DNA from: Nocardia wallacei
Lineage (GTDB): Bacteria > Actinomycetota > Actinomycetes > Mycobacteriales > Mycobacteriaceae
Assembly (NCBI RefSeq): GCF_014466955.1
Contig: NZ_AP023396.1
Span: 1,984,001 to 2,048,000, forward strand
Direction: 5' to 3'
DNA: 64,000 bases
Shown here: positions 7,860 through 16,921 of the stretch, piece after piece
Position numbering within the stretch: position 1 is the stretch's first letter
How the letters are laid out: every line of letters begins with the position of its first letter
Made by a program: the position numbers and the translations under genes
The notes under the pieces: generated by a model
Database searches by the model: none
What the model was told of the DNA's origin: nothing
What the model saw: the letters and a program-made list of their open reading frames with translations, nothing else

Positions 7860-9671
7860 ATGGACGCGGAGGTCGAATCTCTCGCGGGGCAGCGCATGGC
7901 GGCGTTGGTGCGACCGCACCTGCCCGGTTTCGCCGCCGTGGTGGTGTTCCAGGTGATCGCAGCGGTCGCGGGCCTGGCGCCGCTGCTGGCGGTGGTCGAG
8001 CTGGGCCGGAACCTGTTGTCGCCCGGCCCGATCGACCACGCCCGCGTCTGGTTCGCGGTCGGCGCCGGTGCGGCCGGACTACTGGTGAAGTTGCTCGGCA
8101 CGGCCGCGTCCTCGGGTATCGGGCATCTGCTCGACGGCCGGATACAGCTGTCGTTCCGTCGGCAGCTGGCCGATCGGCTGGGCCGGGTGCCGATCGGCTG
8201 GTTGTCCCGGCGCCGGACCGGAGAGCTGACCAAGGTGGTGGGGGAGGACGTGAGCGCGGTGCACCCGTTCATCGCCCACACGCCCGGCGAACTGGTCTCG
8301 GCGTTCGTGGTGCCGCTGGTGTCGCTGGTCTACCTGTTCACCGTCGACTGGCGGCTCACTCTCGTGACGCTGATCCCGGTCGTACTGGCGGTGGCGGTGG
8401 TGCCGTTGATGATGACCCCGCGGCGGCTGCGCGAACAGCGCGAGTTCGATGCGGCGATGGGCCGGATCGCGAACTCGGTGGTGGAGTTCGTGCAGGGCAT
8501 CTCGGTGGTCAAGGCGTTCGGCGGCGCCGGGCGCGCGCATCGCCGATTCATCACGGCCGCAGACGATTTCGCCGACATCTTCCTGCGGATGGTGCGCGGG
8601 CTGGCCGCGCCCGCCGCCGCCATGCAGGTGGTGTTGTCGCCGCCGTTCGTGCTGCTGGCGGTGTTGACCGGGGGTGCGGTGCTGATCACCGGCGGCAGCC
8701 TGGCGCCCGCCGATCTGCTGCCGTTCCTCCTGTTGGGGCTGGGACTGACGGCGCCGGTGGCGGCGCTGGGCCACGGCTTCGACGACATGCAGGCCGCGCG
8801 CCGCGCCGTCGGCCGCATCCGCGACGTGCTGGCGCAACCGCCGCTGCCCCAACCCGCGCGACCCGTTGTGCCACAGGGGCATCGGGTCGAGCTGCGCGAT
8901 GTCTGGTTCGGTTACGACGCCGATCGCCCGGTGCTGCGCGGGGTCGACCTGGCGCTGGAGCCGGGCACGGTCACCGCGCTGGTCGGGCCGTCGGGCAGCG
9001 GGAAATCCACATTGGTCCAGCTGCTGCCGCGATTCTTCGACCCGGACCGCGGCGCGGTCACCCTGGGCGGGGTCGACCTGCGCGACATCGATCCCGGCGA
9101 GCTGTACCGGCGGGTGTCGTTCGTATTCCAGGACGTTCGCCTGCTGCGCGCCTCGGTGGCCGACAACATCGCGCTGGCCGTGCCGCACGCCGACCGTGAC
9201 GACGTGGTCCGCGCCGCCCGGCTGGCCGGCATCCACGACCGGATTCTGCGACTGCCCGACGGCTACGACACTGTGCTCGGCACCGGGATCGGCCTGTCCG
9301 GCGGTGAGGCGCAACGTATTTCGCTCGCCCGCGCCCTACTGGCCGACACGCCCGTGCTGGTGCTCGACGAGGCGACCGCCTTCGCCGACCCGCAGACCGA
9401 ACAAGCCGTGCGCCGGGCCCTGTCGTCGCTGTCCGGCGACCGGACGATCCTGGTGATCGCCCACCGGCTGGAGACGGTCGCCGACGCCGACACGATCGTG
9501 GTGCTCGCGGACGGTGCCGTCGCCGAACAGGGCACACCCGCCGAATTGCTCTCGCGCGACGGCAGATTCGCCGCGTTCTGGCAGTCGCACCGGGCGGCCC
9601 GCGCCGACGACATCGACACCTACGCGGTCCTCGCGACCGCATCCGACGATTCGGGAGACGAACTCCGATGA
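7860..9671 (+). CDS. ABC transporter half-molecule, siderophore-type (permease + ATPase)
   Basis: A 603-residue fused membrane/ATPase subunit. The N-terminal half has six hydrophobic helices of an exporter fold. The ATPase has Walker A GPSGSGKST (about residue 375), signature LSGGEAQRISLARALL (about 478), Walker B VLVLDEATAFADP (about 500) and the H-loop IAHRLETV. The DEATAFADP wording is characteristic of IrtA/YbtP-type siderophore transporters. Mycobacterial IrtA carries an extra N-terminal siderophore-reductase domain that is absent here. I chose the ATG at 7860 because GGAGGAG ends a few bases upstream. Its stop overlaps the next start (ATGA), so it forms a heterodimer operon. Substrate is inferred only. 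Confidence 0.88.
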   Translation: MDAEVESLAGQRMAALVRPHLPGFAAVVVFQVIAAVAGLAPLLAVVELGRNLLSPGPIDHARVWFAVGAGAAGLLVKLLGTAASSGIGHLLDGRIQLSFRRQLADRLGRVPIGWLSRRRTGELTKVVGEDVSAVHPFIAHTPGELVSAFVVPLVSLVYLFTVDWRLTLVTLIPVVLAVAVVPLMMTPRRLREQREFDAAMGRIANSVVEFVQGISVVKAFGGAGRAHRRFITAADDFADIFLRMVRGLAAPAAAMQVVLSPPFVLLAVLTGGAVLITGGSLAPADLLPFLLLGLGLTAPVAALGHGFDDMQAARRAVGRIRDVLAQPPLPQPARPVVPQGHRVELRDVWFGYDADRPVLRGVDLALEPGTVTALVGPSGSGKSTLVQLLPRFFDPDRGAVTLGGVDLRDIDPGELYRRVSFVFQDVRLLRASVADNIALAVPHADRDDVVRAARLAGIHDRILRLPDGYDTVLGTGIGLSGGEAQRISLARALLADTPVLVLDEATAFADPQTEQAVRRALSSLSGDRTILVIAHRLETVADADTIVVLADGAVAEQGTPAELLSRDGRFAAFWQSHRAARADDIDTYAVLATASDDSGDELR

Positions 9672-11383
9672 TCCGAATGCTGCTGCGCGTGCTGGGCCCC
9701 GAGTACGCCCGGCCGGTGCGCCGCACCGTCGCCCTGATGACGGCGGCCGCGATCGCCGAGGGCCTGTCCTACGCCCTGCTGGTCCCCGTGCTGCGCGCCC
9801 TGTTCGGTGCCACGCCCGGTGACGCCCGCCCCTGGCTGTTCGCCTTCGCGGGCGCGGTCGCCGGGTACGCGATCCTGCGCTACCGCAGCGATCTGTCCGG
9901 CTTCCGGGTCGGGACCACGCTGCTGCGCGGTGTCTATCGCCGCCTGGGCGACCATCTGGCGCGGCTGCCGCTGGGGTGGTACACCGCCGGACGGGTCGGT
10001 GAGGTGTCGGTGCTGGCCAGTCGCGGTGTGCTGCAGGCGATGAGCGTGATCGCGCACCTGCTGGCGCCGCTCGTCGCCGCCTCGGTGACGCCCGCGACGA
10101 TCGTCGTCGTGCTGTTCGCCTTCGACTGGCGGATGGGGTTGGCGGCGGTGGCGGCCGCGCCCGTCGTGGTGGCGATCCAGATCCGGGCCGGGCGCTCGAC
10201 GGCCGCCACGGACGCCGAGCGGCACGAACGCGAACAGGACGCCACCGGCCGCGTCATCGAGTATCTCCAGGCGCAGCCGGTGCTGCGGGCGGGCGGCCGG
10301 ACCGTCGAGGGGTTCCGGTCGCTCGACGATTCGCTGCGCGGGCTGCGGCGGGCGTCGCGGCGTTCGACGCTGGCGGCGCTGCCCGGCATCCTGGGCCTGA
10401 CCCTCACGGTGCAGACGATGTTCACCGTGCTGCTGATCCTCGGCGCCGCCCTGGCGCTCGGCGGAAACATCGGGGCCGCGGAGGTATTGGCGATTCTGGT
10501 GCTCGCCGCGCGCTGCGCCGACCCGCTGCTGTCGCTGGCGGAGATCGGCGGCCGGGTCCGCGCCGCACGAGCCGAGCTGATCAGGCTCGACGCGGTGTTG
10601 CGCACCGAGCCGCTGCCCGAGCCGACCGAGCCGATCCGGCCCGAGCGCTACGACCTGGCGTTCGAGTCGGTCGCCTTCCGCCACGGTGACCGCGCGGTAC
10701 TGGACGGTGTGTCGCTGACCGTGCCGCAGGGGCAGCGGCTGGCCGTGGTCGGGCCGTCGGGCGCGGGCAAGAGCACGCTGTTGCAGCTGCTCGCCCGGTT
10801 CTACGACGTCGACGCCGGTGCCGTCCGCCTGGGCGGGGTGGACGTGCGCTCGATCGACACCGAGAGCCTGATGGCGCGGATCGCCGTGGTGTTCCAGGAC
10901 GTCTACCTGTTCGACGGGACGATCGAGGACAACGTGCGGCTCGGCCGTCCCGGCGCCACCGCCGCCGAGGTGCGTGCGGCCGCCGCGGCGGCACGGCTCG
11001 ACGAGGTGGTCGACCGGCTGCCCGACGGCTGGGCCACCAAGGTGGGGGAGGGTGGCGCACTCCTGTCCGGCGGTGAGCGCCAGCGTGTTTCGGTCGCGCG
11101 GGCGCTGCTGAAGGACGCCCCCGTCGTCCTGCTGGACGAGGTCACCTCGGCGCTCGACCCGATCAACGAGACCGCCGTCCACGAAGGCATCGAACAGCTG
11201 ATGGCGGGCCGCACCGTGGTCCTGGTCGCGCACCGGCTGCGCACCGTGCGCCGCGCCGACCGCATCGTCTTCCTCGACGGCGGCCGCATCGTGGAGGACG
11301 GCAGCCACGACGACCTGATCCGCCGCGGTGGCCGCTATGCCGAATTCTGGAACCTGTCGACGGCGGCGGCCCACGGCGACTGA
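9668..11383 (+). CDS. ABC transporter half-molecule, partner subunit (permease + ATPase)
   Basis: A 571-residue exporter-fold subunit that overlaps the previous gene by 4 bp. Helices occupy residues 15-290. The ATPase carries GPSGAGKST (about 364), LSGGERQRVSVARALL (about 467), VVLLDEVTSALDP (about 488) and VAHRLRTV. Walker B has the expected catalytic Glu in both half-molecules. The pair resembles IrtB or YbtQ, which import ferric siderophores despite an exporter fold. No siderophore synthase or Fe-box could be recognised nearby. The broken AraC gene upstream recalls the YbtA/YbtPQ order. A strong hairpin overlaps its stop codon. Confidence 0.88.
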   Translation: MIRMLLRVLGPEYARPVRRTVALMTAAAIAEGLSYALLVPVLRALFGATPGDARPWLFAFAGAVAGYAILRYRSDLSGFRVGTTLLRGVYRRLGDHLARLPLGWYTAGRVGEVSVLASRGVLQAMSVIAHLLAPLVAASVTPATIVVVLFAFDWRMGLAAVAAAPVVVAIQIRAGRSTAATDAERHEREQDATGRVIEYLQAQPVLRAGGRTVEGFRSLDDSLRGLRRASRRSTLAALPGILGLTLTVQTMFTVLLILGAALALGGNIGAAEVLAILVLAARCADPLLSLAEIGGRVRAARAELIRLDAVLRTEPLPEPTEPIRPERYDLAFESVAFRHGDRAVLDGVSLTVPQGQRLAVVGPSGAGKSTLLQLLARFYDVDAGAVRLGGVDVRSIDTESLMARIAVVFQDVYLFDGTIEDNVRLGRPGATAAEVRAAAAAARLDEVVDRLPDGWATKVGEGGALLSGGERQRVSVARALLKDAPVVLLDEVTSALDPINETAVHEGIEQLMAGRTVVLVAHRLRTVRRADRIVFLDGGRIVEDGSHDDLIRRGGRYAEFWNLSTAAAHGD

Positions 11384-11418
11384 GAACCGTGCCCGTGTCG
11401 TCCCGGCACGGTTCTCAG
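11380..11418. terminator. Bidirectional terminator between convergent genes
   Basis: A perfect 14-bp inverted repeat (CTGAGAACCGTGCC at 11380-11393, and its complement at 11405-11418) encloses an 11-nt loop. The two arms contain the stop codons of the ABC gene (TGA 11381-11383) and of the convergent SDR gene (11415-11417). No T-tract follows, as is usual in high-GC actinobacteria. Confidence 0.8.
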
Positions 11419-12209
11419 CGCCAGTGCCGGTCGCCGACCGCGCCCGCCTCGGCACCGCCGTCGGCGAAGACGATCTGGCCGGTGACGAAGTGGTTGTCCG
11501 CCCCGGCGAGCCAGCAGACGAGTTCGGCGACCCACTCGGGCCGTCCGGGAAATCCGCCGAAGGGCTGAGGCATGCCGGTCTCGATCGAGGCGCGCACGGC
11601 GTCGTCGGCGAAAATCCATGCGGCAGCGGGAGTATCGACGACGCCGGGCGCCACCGCGTTCAGGGCGATACCGGCGCCCGCCCACTCGGCGGTGGGCGCG
11701 GTCCGGCGCACCCAGCTGTTCAGCGCGCGCTTCGCGGCCCCGTAGCCACCGGCGGGGCCGCCCAGCGCCGGGTCGGCCGCGAGACAGGCGACGGCGCCGG
11801 CCTCGTCGCCGTCGAGACACGCCCGCAGAACGCGCTCGTCGACCGGCGCCAGCGACGAGCTGGAGGAGACGGCCACGGCGCGGGGTGCGGGGCTGCGGGC
11901 CAGCAGCGGCCGCAGGCCCGCGAGCGTCGCCACGGCGCCGAAGTAGTTCGTCTCCAGCAGACCGGTTCTGCCGCCGCCCGCGATGGCGAGCACCGCGTCG
12001 ACGGACCCGTATCCGGCGACTTGATCGACCAGCGACCGCCGCCCGGCGGGGGTGGACAGATCGGCTCGGATCTCGGCGTCGTCCAGGTCGCATCCGATCA
12101 CGGTGGCGCCGCGGTCCCGCAGCAGCGCCGCCGTGGCGGCGCCGATCCCGGAGGCGGACCCGGTGACGACATACGTCCGTCCAGCGGTTCCCTTGTGCGA
12201 CTGGGTCAT
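11415..12209 (-). CDS. Short-chain dehydrogenase/reductase
   Basis: A 264-residue NAD(P)-dependent oxidoreductase of the classical SDR fold. The cofactor motif TGSASGIG lies at residues 17-24, a DLDD acidic segment after strand 2 suggests NAD preference, the NNAG motif is degenerate (AIAGGG), and the catalytic pair is YGAAK, with SSSSS supplying the Ser. The C-terminal VTGQIVFADGGAE is typical of bacterial SDRs. The insert around residues 115-145 (DERVLRACLDGDEAGAVACL) resembles that of 3-alpha-hydroxysteroid dehydrogenase-type members. Substrate unknown. It converges on the ABC operon. Confidence 0.85.
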   Translation of the reverse strand: MTQSHKGTAGRTYVVTGSASGIGAATAALLRDRGATVIGCDLDDAEIRADLSTPAGRRSLVDQVAGYGSVDAVLAIAGGGRTGLLETNYFGAVATLAGLRPLLARSPAPRAVAVSSSSSLAPVDERVLRACLDGDEAGAVACLAADPALGGPAGGYGAAKRALNSWVRRTAPTAEWAGAGIALNAVAPGVVDTPAAAWIFADDAVRASIETGMPQPFGGFPGRPEWVAELVCWLAGADNHFVTGQIVFADGGAEAGAVGDRHWR

Positions 12210-12532
12210 TGCGTCCTCTCCCGGCGCGGCTCACGCGGCCACCGGTCGTCCAGCTTATGCGCGGCGGGCGCGAGTCGGGAGCCAGCCGGTCACCGTCGTC
12301 GTCTCGAACGAATACCTGCCGGGATCGAAAGTCGAAGCGCCCGAGCCTTTCCGGTCATCGGAGGACGACTCCGGCTCGCACGCGGCGACGCGACAAGCAT
12401 CGCGGGGGAGCCGAATCGGCGCTGTGGCCGGTATCACGGGCCGAGTCGCGTCGGCGCGCGGCTCGGGGCGGCTACCTTCGGAAGTGATGTTCTCTATTTT
12501 CGAGAATGTTCTACGGGAGTGGAGGGAAGACC
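12210..12532. promoter_or_regulatory. Divergent intergenic region with a TTCTC/GAGAA dyad
   Basis: This 323-bp stretch separates the SDR from the broken thioesterase. I see no convincing small gene in it. Near the thioesterase start the sequence becomes AT-rich, and TTCTC-N7-GAGAA (12490-12506) forms an inverted repeat around TATTTTC, a plausible operator or -10 region. GGAGGG (12521-12526) stands 6 bases before the GTG start at 12533. Confidence 0.35.
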
Positions 12533-13303
12533 GTGACTACCTTACCGAGCGGTCTCGCGGATCGCGGTCGCATCCTGCGCGAGATGGGTTTCGGGACCTG
12601 GCGGGTGGGCGACGAGCTGCACGGCTCCGCCGAGATCACCCCCGAGATGCACGTTCCCGGCGCCGCGGTGCTGCGCACCTCCGTGCTGGCGACCTGGGCG
12701 GACACCGTGTCGGGACTGCTGGCGTCGCTGGTCATGGGTCCCCGGGTGCCCGTGACGCTCGAACTCGATGTGCACCTGTAACGGCCGGCGCCCGCCGCGG
12801 GCGAGGTGCGGGCGGTCGGCCGCACGGTGAAGGTCGGCCGTTCGGTGTTCGTGGCCGAGTGCGAGTTCAGCGTGGACGACGAGCCGATCGGTTTCAGCGG
12901 CGCCTCGTTCATGGTGGCCCCGGATCCGGATGTGCAACTGCCGTCGTGGCTCAGTGTCGACCTGCCGCGCTCGGCGCAGCGTTTGCCCGTGCCGCTGGCC
13001 GAGCGGGCCCGGTGCGAACGTGTCGGCCCCGGAACGGTGTTGTTGCCGCGTACGCCGGAGGGGCTCAACGCGTCCGGCACGGTCAACGGCGGACTGCTCG
13101 CGCTGGCCGCCGAGGAGTCGGTGCTCTCGCTGGCCCCGGGCGCGAGCCTGAGCTTCCTCGGCCTGCGTTACCTGCTCGGCGCCCGGGTCGGTCCGGTGAT
13201 CGCCCGGGCTCGCTCGCACGGCGGCCTCGCGCGGGTGGAAGTGCGCGATTCCGGCAACGAACACCGGCTCACCACGCTCGCCACCGCACGCACCTTTGGC
13301 TGA
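12533..13303 (+). pseudogene. Double-hotdog (PaaI/TesB-like) thioesterase interrupted by an in-frame ochre codon
   Basis: The GTG at 12533 has GGAGGG 6 bases upstream. The first 82 codons encode a hotdog half (GSAEITPEMHVPGAAVLRTS, WADTVSGLL, VTLELDVHL). TAA at 12779-12781 interrupts it; the same frame continues RPAPAAGEVRAVGRTVKVG and GRSVFVAECEF, then a second hotdog half with GTVNGGLLALAAEESVL, to a stop at 13301-13303. Acyl-CoA thioesterases usually have LDVHLYRPAP here, so TAC-to-TAA at the Tyr codon is the likely lesion. The remainder shows no other damage, which implies a recent event or a base-calling error. Confidence 0.8.
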
Positions 13304-13316
13304 TCGACGCCTCCGC

Positions 13317-13337
13317 CCGGGTCGGCGCCCGGTTTTT
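13317..13337 (+). terminator. Rho-independent terminator after the thioesterase
   Basis: CCGGG-TCGGCG-CCCGG is followed immediately by TTTTT (13333-13337). This is one of the few hairpins in the window with a real T-tract. It lies 14 bp past the thioesterase stop. Confidence 0.6.
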
Positions 13338-13367
13338 GCCAATGCGCCGACAGGCGGCCGGTGAACT

Positions 13368-13392
13368 GTTTGCCAGCTGGAGCAACGGGTAC
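13368..13392 (+). promoter_or_regulatory. SigF/SigB-type promoter candidate upstream of the PRC-barrel gene
   Basis: GTTT (13368-13371), a 15-nt spacer and GGGTAC (13387-13392) match the GTTT-N14..16-GGGTAT consensus of actinobacterial general-stress sigma factors. The start codon is about 200 bp downstream, implying a long leader. PRC-barrel/DUF2382 proteins are often stress-induced, which fits. Confidence 0.45.
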
Positions 13393-13592
13393 TTGCCGTG
13401 ATGTAGCTGTTGACGTTGTCGAACCCGCGGAACTACCGCCGGGCAGCGAGTGGAGACAACGGCTACGGACCGTTCGGGCGGCAGCGGTGTAGCGCCGTGG
13501 CCGAACGGCTCGACAACTGTTCCACGAATCATGCGGTGCGCGCCGCCGCCTTCTCTGCGTGGCATGGGCACCGATGCACATGAGGAGGAGCT

Positions 13593-14369
13593 ATGACACA
13601 CGCGACGTTGGAATCGGTGATCGGTAATACCGTTTACGACTCCGCCGGCGACAAGATCGGCAAGGTGAAGCAGATCTATCTCGACAACGCCTCGGGAGCG
13701 CCGACGTGGGCGGCGGTGTCCACCGGACTGTTCAGCGGTGACTCGATGGTCCCGCTGGCCGGTGCCAAGCACCGGCCCGACAATGAGACCTTGCAGGTCG
13801 CAGTGGACAAGGAGCACGTCAAGTCGGCGCCCTACCTGGACGACGACGGCCACATCAGCCGTGAGAACGAGCAGGAGTTGTTCCGCCACTACGGCATCAA
13901 CCCGCAGCAGGCGGGCTGGACCGCCTACGGGCGGCAGCAGATCCGGCCGGGACCCGAGGAGCCGATGACCTACGGCCACGGCAACGACGAGATGATCCGC
14001 TCGGAGGAGCGGCTCGAGATCGGCACCGAACGGCAGGAGTCCGGCCACGCGCGGCTGCGCAAGTACGTGGTGACCGAGAACCAGTCCGTCGATGTGCCGA
14101 CCACCCACGAGGAGGTGCACATCGAGCGGGAGCCCATCACCGACCCCTCGCAGGTGCGCTCGGCCGACATGGGTGAGCAGGAACAAGAGGTCACCCTGCA
14201 CGAGGACCGGGTGACCGTGCACAAGGAATCGGTCCCGGTGGAACGGGTCCGGCTCGCCGTGGACGAGGTGGAGGACCATCAGACGGTTTCCGAGAACGTC
14301 CGCAAGGAACGGATCGACACCGAGGGCGTCGAGACCGACAAGCGGCCCCGCAACAAGGGCGATCGCTGA
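13593..14369 (+). CDS. PRC-barrel and DUF2382 stress-associated protein
   Basis: A 258-residue very charged cytoplasmic protein. Residues 1-85 form a PRC-barrel (NTVYDSAGDKIGKVKQIYLD, then WAAVSTGLF). A linker of about 50 residues with YGRQQIRPG follows. Residues 140-250 form DUF2382, with repeated EERLEIGTERQESGHARLRK, VHIEREP and VTLHEDRVTVHKESVPVERV units. The domain order is common in actinobacteria and cyanobacteria and is associated with stress responses, but the biochemical role is not known. GAGGAGGAG stands just before the ATG. A very strong terminator follows, so it is monocistronic. Confidence 0.92.
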   Translation: MTHATLESVIGNTVYDSAGDKIGKVKQIYLDNASGAPTWAAVSTGLFSGDSMVPLAGAKHRPDNETLQVAVDKEHVKSAPYLDDDGHISRENEQELFRHYGINPQQAGWTAYGRQQIRPGPEEPMTYGHGNDEMIRSEERLEIGTERQESGHARLRKYVVTENQSVDVPTTHEEVHIEREPITDPSQVRSADMGEQEQEVTLHEDRVTVHKESVPVERVRLAVDEVEDHQTVSENVRKERIDTEGVETDKRPRNKGDR

Positions 14370-14380
14370 CACCAACCGCG

Positions 14381-14410
14381 CGGGAGACCGGGGACGACCC
14401 CGGTCTCCCG
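14381..14410 (+). terminator. Strong hairpin terminator
   Basis: A perfect 13-bp stem (CGGGAGACCGGGG, 14381-14393, with its complement at 14398-14410) and a 4-nt loop (ACGA), 11 bp past the PRC-barrel gene. No T-tract. Confidence 0.8.
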
Positions 14411-14501
14411 CCGTGTGACAGGCCCCCGAGCCGTGTGCGACAGTGATAGCTTGTGCATCCGGTCGGGGCCGGATCGGGTTGGCTACGGGGAGTTTCGGGT
14501 T

Positions 14502-15575
14502 TTGACAACGAAATACAGGGTGCGCGCCGTGGTGATCGCGGCCGTCACCGCGGTCTCGGCCGCACTGTGCGCGGCGATCGGAGCGCCGTCGGGAGCGGCG
14601 CCGGTGGATCCGGTCACCACCGCCGGGCGGCTGGCCGCCTCGCCGGTCACCGCCGACGGGTCGCGCATCGCGAGTTTCACCGTCCACGATCCGCGCCATC
14701 TGACGCTGCGGGTGTTCTCGGGGGCGATGAACAAGCAGATCACCGTCGACGTGCAGCGGCCCGCCGACACCTCCGCGCCGCGCCCGGTGCTGTACCTGCT
14801 CAACGGATCCGGCGGCGGGGAGGACCACGACACCTGGAACTCCATGACCGATACGCTGCGTTTCCTCGGCGACAAGAACGCCAATATCGTGCAGCCGATC
14901 GGCGGCGCCTGGAGCCTCTACACCGACTGGGTGGCCGACGATCCCGTGCTCGGCCGCAACAAGTGGAGCACCTTCCTCACCGAGGAACTCCCGCCGCTGA
15001 TCGACGCGGCGCTGGCCGCCGACGGCCGCAACGCGATCGTCGGCCTGTCCATGGCGGGTGACTCGGTGCTGGCGCTGGCGATCGGCAAACCCGGCCTGTA
15101 CCGCAGCGTGGCCTCCTACAGCGGTTGCGCGCAGACCAGCGACCCGCTCGGGCAGCGCGTGGTCAAGACGATGGTCGAGGTCTGGGGCCACGGCGACCCG
15201 GCCAATATGTGGGGCCCGGACAACAGCCCGCTGTGGGCGGCCAACGACCCCTATGTGCACGCCGAACGGTTGCGCGGGGTGAATCTGTTCATCTCGGCGG
15301 GCAACGGTCTGCCCGGCCCGCACGACACCCTGGACAGCCCTTTCCTGACCTACGGCAGCACCCGCAGCCCCGAGACGCTGGCGAACCAGATCCTGCTCGG
15401 CGGCCTCATCGAGGCGGGGGTGAACGCCTGTACCCGCAATCTGCAGAATCGCTTGAACGACTTGGGAATTCCCGCGACCTACGACTTCACCGCCAACGGG
15501 ACACACTCCTGGGGTTACTGGCAGGACGCCTTCAAGCAGTCCTGGCCCGTGCTCGCCGACGGCCTGGGACTGTGA
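14502..15575 (+). CDS. Secreted antigen-85-like mycolyltransferase/esterase
   Basis: An exported alpha/beta hydrolase of the esterase D/antigen 85 family, which in mycolic-acid bacteria transfers mycolates between trehalose and arabinogalactan. From the TTG at 14502 (CGGGGAG 9 bases upstream) the product is 357 residues with a signal peptide ending near the AAPVDP segment. VLYLLNGSGGGEDHDTW precedes the nucleophile elbow GLSMAG (Ser183). WSTFLTEELPPLID and the C-terminal THSWGYW (catalytic His) are typical of the family. A longer frame to 14415 exists but would put the signal peptide internally. Whether it is a true mycolyltransferase or another esterase cannot be settled from sequence alone. 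Confidence 0.85.
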   Translation: MTTKYRVRAVVIAAVTAVSAALCAAIGAPSGAAPVDPVTTAGRLAASPVTADGSRIASFTVHDPRHLTLRVFSGAMNKQITVDVQRPADTSAPRPVLYLLNGSGGGEDHDTWNSMTDTLRFLGDKNANIVQPIGGAWSLYTDWVADDPVLGRNKWSTFLTEELPPLIDAALAADGRNAIVGLSMAGDSVLALAIGKPGLYRSVASYSGCAQTSDPLGQRVVKTMVEVWGHGDPANMWGPDNSPLWAANDPYVHAERLRGVNLFISAGNGLPGPHDTLDSPFLTYGSTRSPETLANQILLGGLIEAGVNACTRNLQNRLNDLGIPATYDFTANGTHSWGYWQDAFKQSWPVLADGLGL

Positions 15576-15585
15576 TCGCGGTTGC

Positions 15586-16791
15586 TCATCCGCGCCCGGG
15601 CGGCAGGAGTTCGCGGACGAACGCCAGGGAGTCGGGCAGCGACGCGCCCAGCGTCGCGCTGTGGTCGGACGGATAGGTGCGCAGGGTGACCGGCTGACCG
15701 TCGGCCCGCATCACCGCCGCGACGGCCAGGGTGCCGGGCGCGGGCGACAAGGTGTCGAACAGTCCCTGTCCGATGAACACCGGCCGGTCGTAGCCGCTGA
15801 CCGGAATGCCCATGTGGCCGCTCAGCAGCGCGGGCGCGTTCGGCAAGGCGGCCAACGGTTTCGCGAGCAGATCGCCGAGAACGACCGGGGGAGAAGCGAC
15901 TTCGGCGGCCAGTTCGCTCTCGCAGAGCTGCTCGGCCCGGTCCAGCCAGTGGCGTCCCGCGTCGGTCAGGTAGGAGTCGATGTCCAAGTGCGGGAAGGAA
16001 CTTCGCAGACCGGACAGGGAGAACAGGGCGACCGCGGTGGTCTCGGCGGGAAGCGGCACCGGCGGCAGGTGCGGGCCCAGCGCCAGCAGCGCGTTCTCGA
16101 GCAGTCCGGGCACGCCGGTCGCGACCGCGCCGCGATAGTCGAGCTCGGCCCCGCGCCGGGTGGCCGCCCGCGCCGTCCACAGTGCCGCCGCGCCGCCCTG
16201 CGACTGGCCGACCACCACCCAGCGATTCGACAGGACGCCCGGGAAGGCTCGCCCGCTCGCGGTCACGGCGTCGACCACACTGGCGGCCGCGATCGCGCCG
16301 CTGTCCTTCGGATGCGGGCCGGGCGTGCCGAGGCCGACGTAGTCGCTGGCCACGATGGCGTAACCCGCGCGCTGCCACGCGCCGAGATAACTCCAATCAC
16401 GGTCGCGCAGGGACGGTCCCGCGACGCTGTAGGCACAGCGGTCGGCGACACCGACGGTGCCGTGCGCCCAGGCCACGATCGGCCAGCCGCCGGCGGGTGG
16501 GTCCCCGGCGGGGAAATACACCGCCGCGCTGCTCAACGCGGGGTGGTCGCCGACGCCGGTCGACCAGTGCACCACGCGGTGCGCGGCGGCCGAGCCGGGC
16601 AGCGTGGCTTCGGGCGCGAGCTCGGTCACCGAGACGAGCTGCCCGGGCCCGCCGGGCGGACCGGCCGTCGCGGCGGGCGCGGCGCATACCGCCGCTCCCG
16701 CACCGATCGAGACGGACGCGAGGACGGCGACGGTCGTTCGCACGCGGTCGTACCAGGCCACGCCGACGAGGATAACCACTCCGCCGACCAC
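15586..16791 (-). CDS. Secreted lipase of the LIP family
   Basis: A 401-residue alpha/beta hydrolase with an N-terminal signal region ending near AAPAATAGPP. The oxyanion segment IVAWAHGTVGVADRCAY, the nucleophile elbow VVVGQSQGGAA, an acid in FIGQGLFDTLSP and the catalytic His in YPSDHSATL follow the secretory-lipase (LIP, PF03583) order known from Candida lipases and actinobacterial homologues. Several GTG starts are possible (16791, 16779, 16761); the last two give a shorter, better-shaped signal peptide. It probably hydrolyses host or environmental acylglycerols outside the cell. It converges on the mycolyltransferase gene (10 bp apart). Confidence 0.82.
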   Translation of the reverse strand: MVGGVVILVGVAWYDRVRTTVAVLASVSIGAGAAVCAAPAATAGPPGGPGQLVSVTELAPEATLPGSAAAHRVVHWSTGVGDHPALSSAAVYFPAGDPPAGGWPIVAWAHGTVGVADRCAYSVAGPSLRDRDWSYLGAWQRAGYAIVASDYVGLGTPGPHPKDSGAIAAASVVDAVTASGRAFPGVLSNRWVVVGQSQGGAAALWTARAATRRGAELDYRGAVATGVPGLLENALLALGPHLPPVPLPAETTAVALFSLSGLRSSFPHLDIDSYLTDAGRHWLDRAEQLCESELAAEVASPPVVLGDLLAKPLAALPNAPALLSGHMGIPVSGYDRPVFIGQGLFDTLSPAPGTLAVAAVMRADGQPVTLRTYPSDHSATLGASLPDSLAFVRELLPPGRG

Positions 16792-16921
16792 CCGGATGTT
16801 CCATATCGTGGGATTCTCGGCGGCTTCCGATAGACATCGCCTCTGATAGCTGGGAGTATGCCCGCGTCAGAATCGGGACGACGCCGACCTCCACCGGGAG
16901 GCCGGACGACGAGGGGTTCGT

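Noticed and set aside
9620..11455. 611-residue minus-strand frame over the second ABC gene.
   Set aside because: Antisense shadow; the plus strand has Walker A, signature and Walker B motifs.
13269..15506. 745-residue minus-strand frame across the PRC-barrel gene and the mycolyltransferase.
   Set aside because: Covers two recognisable plus-strand genes and a strong terminator; no domains of its own.
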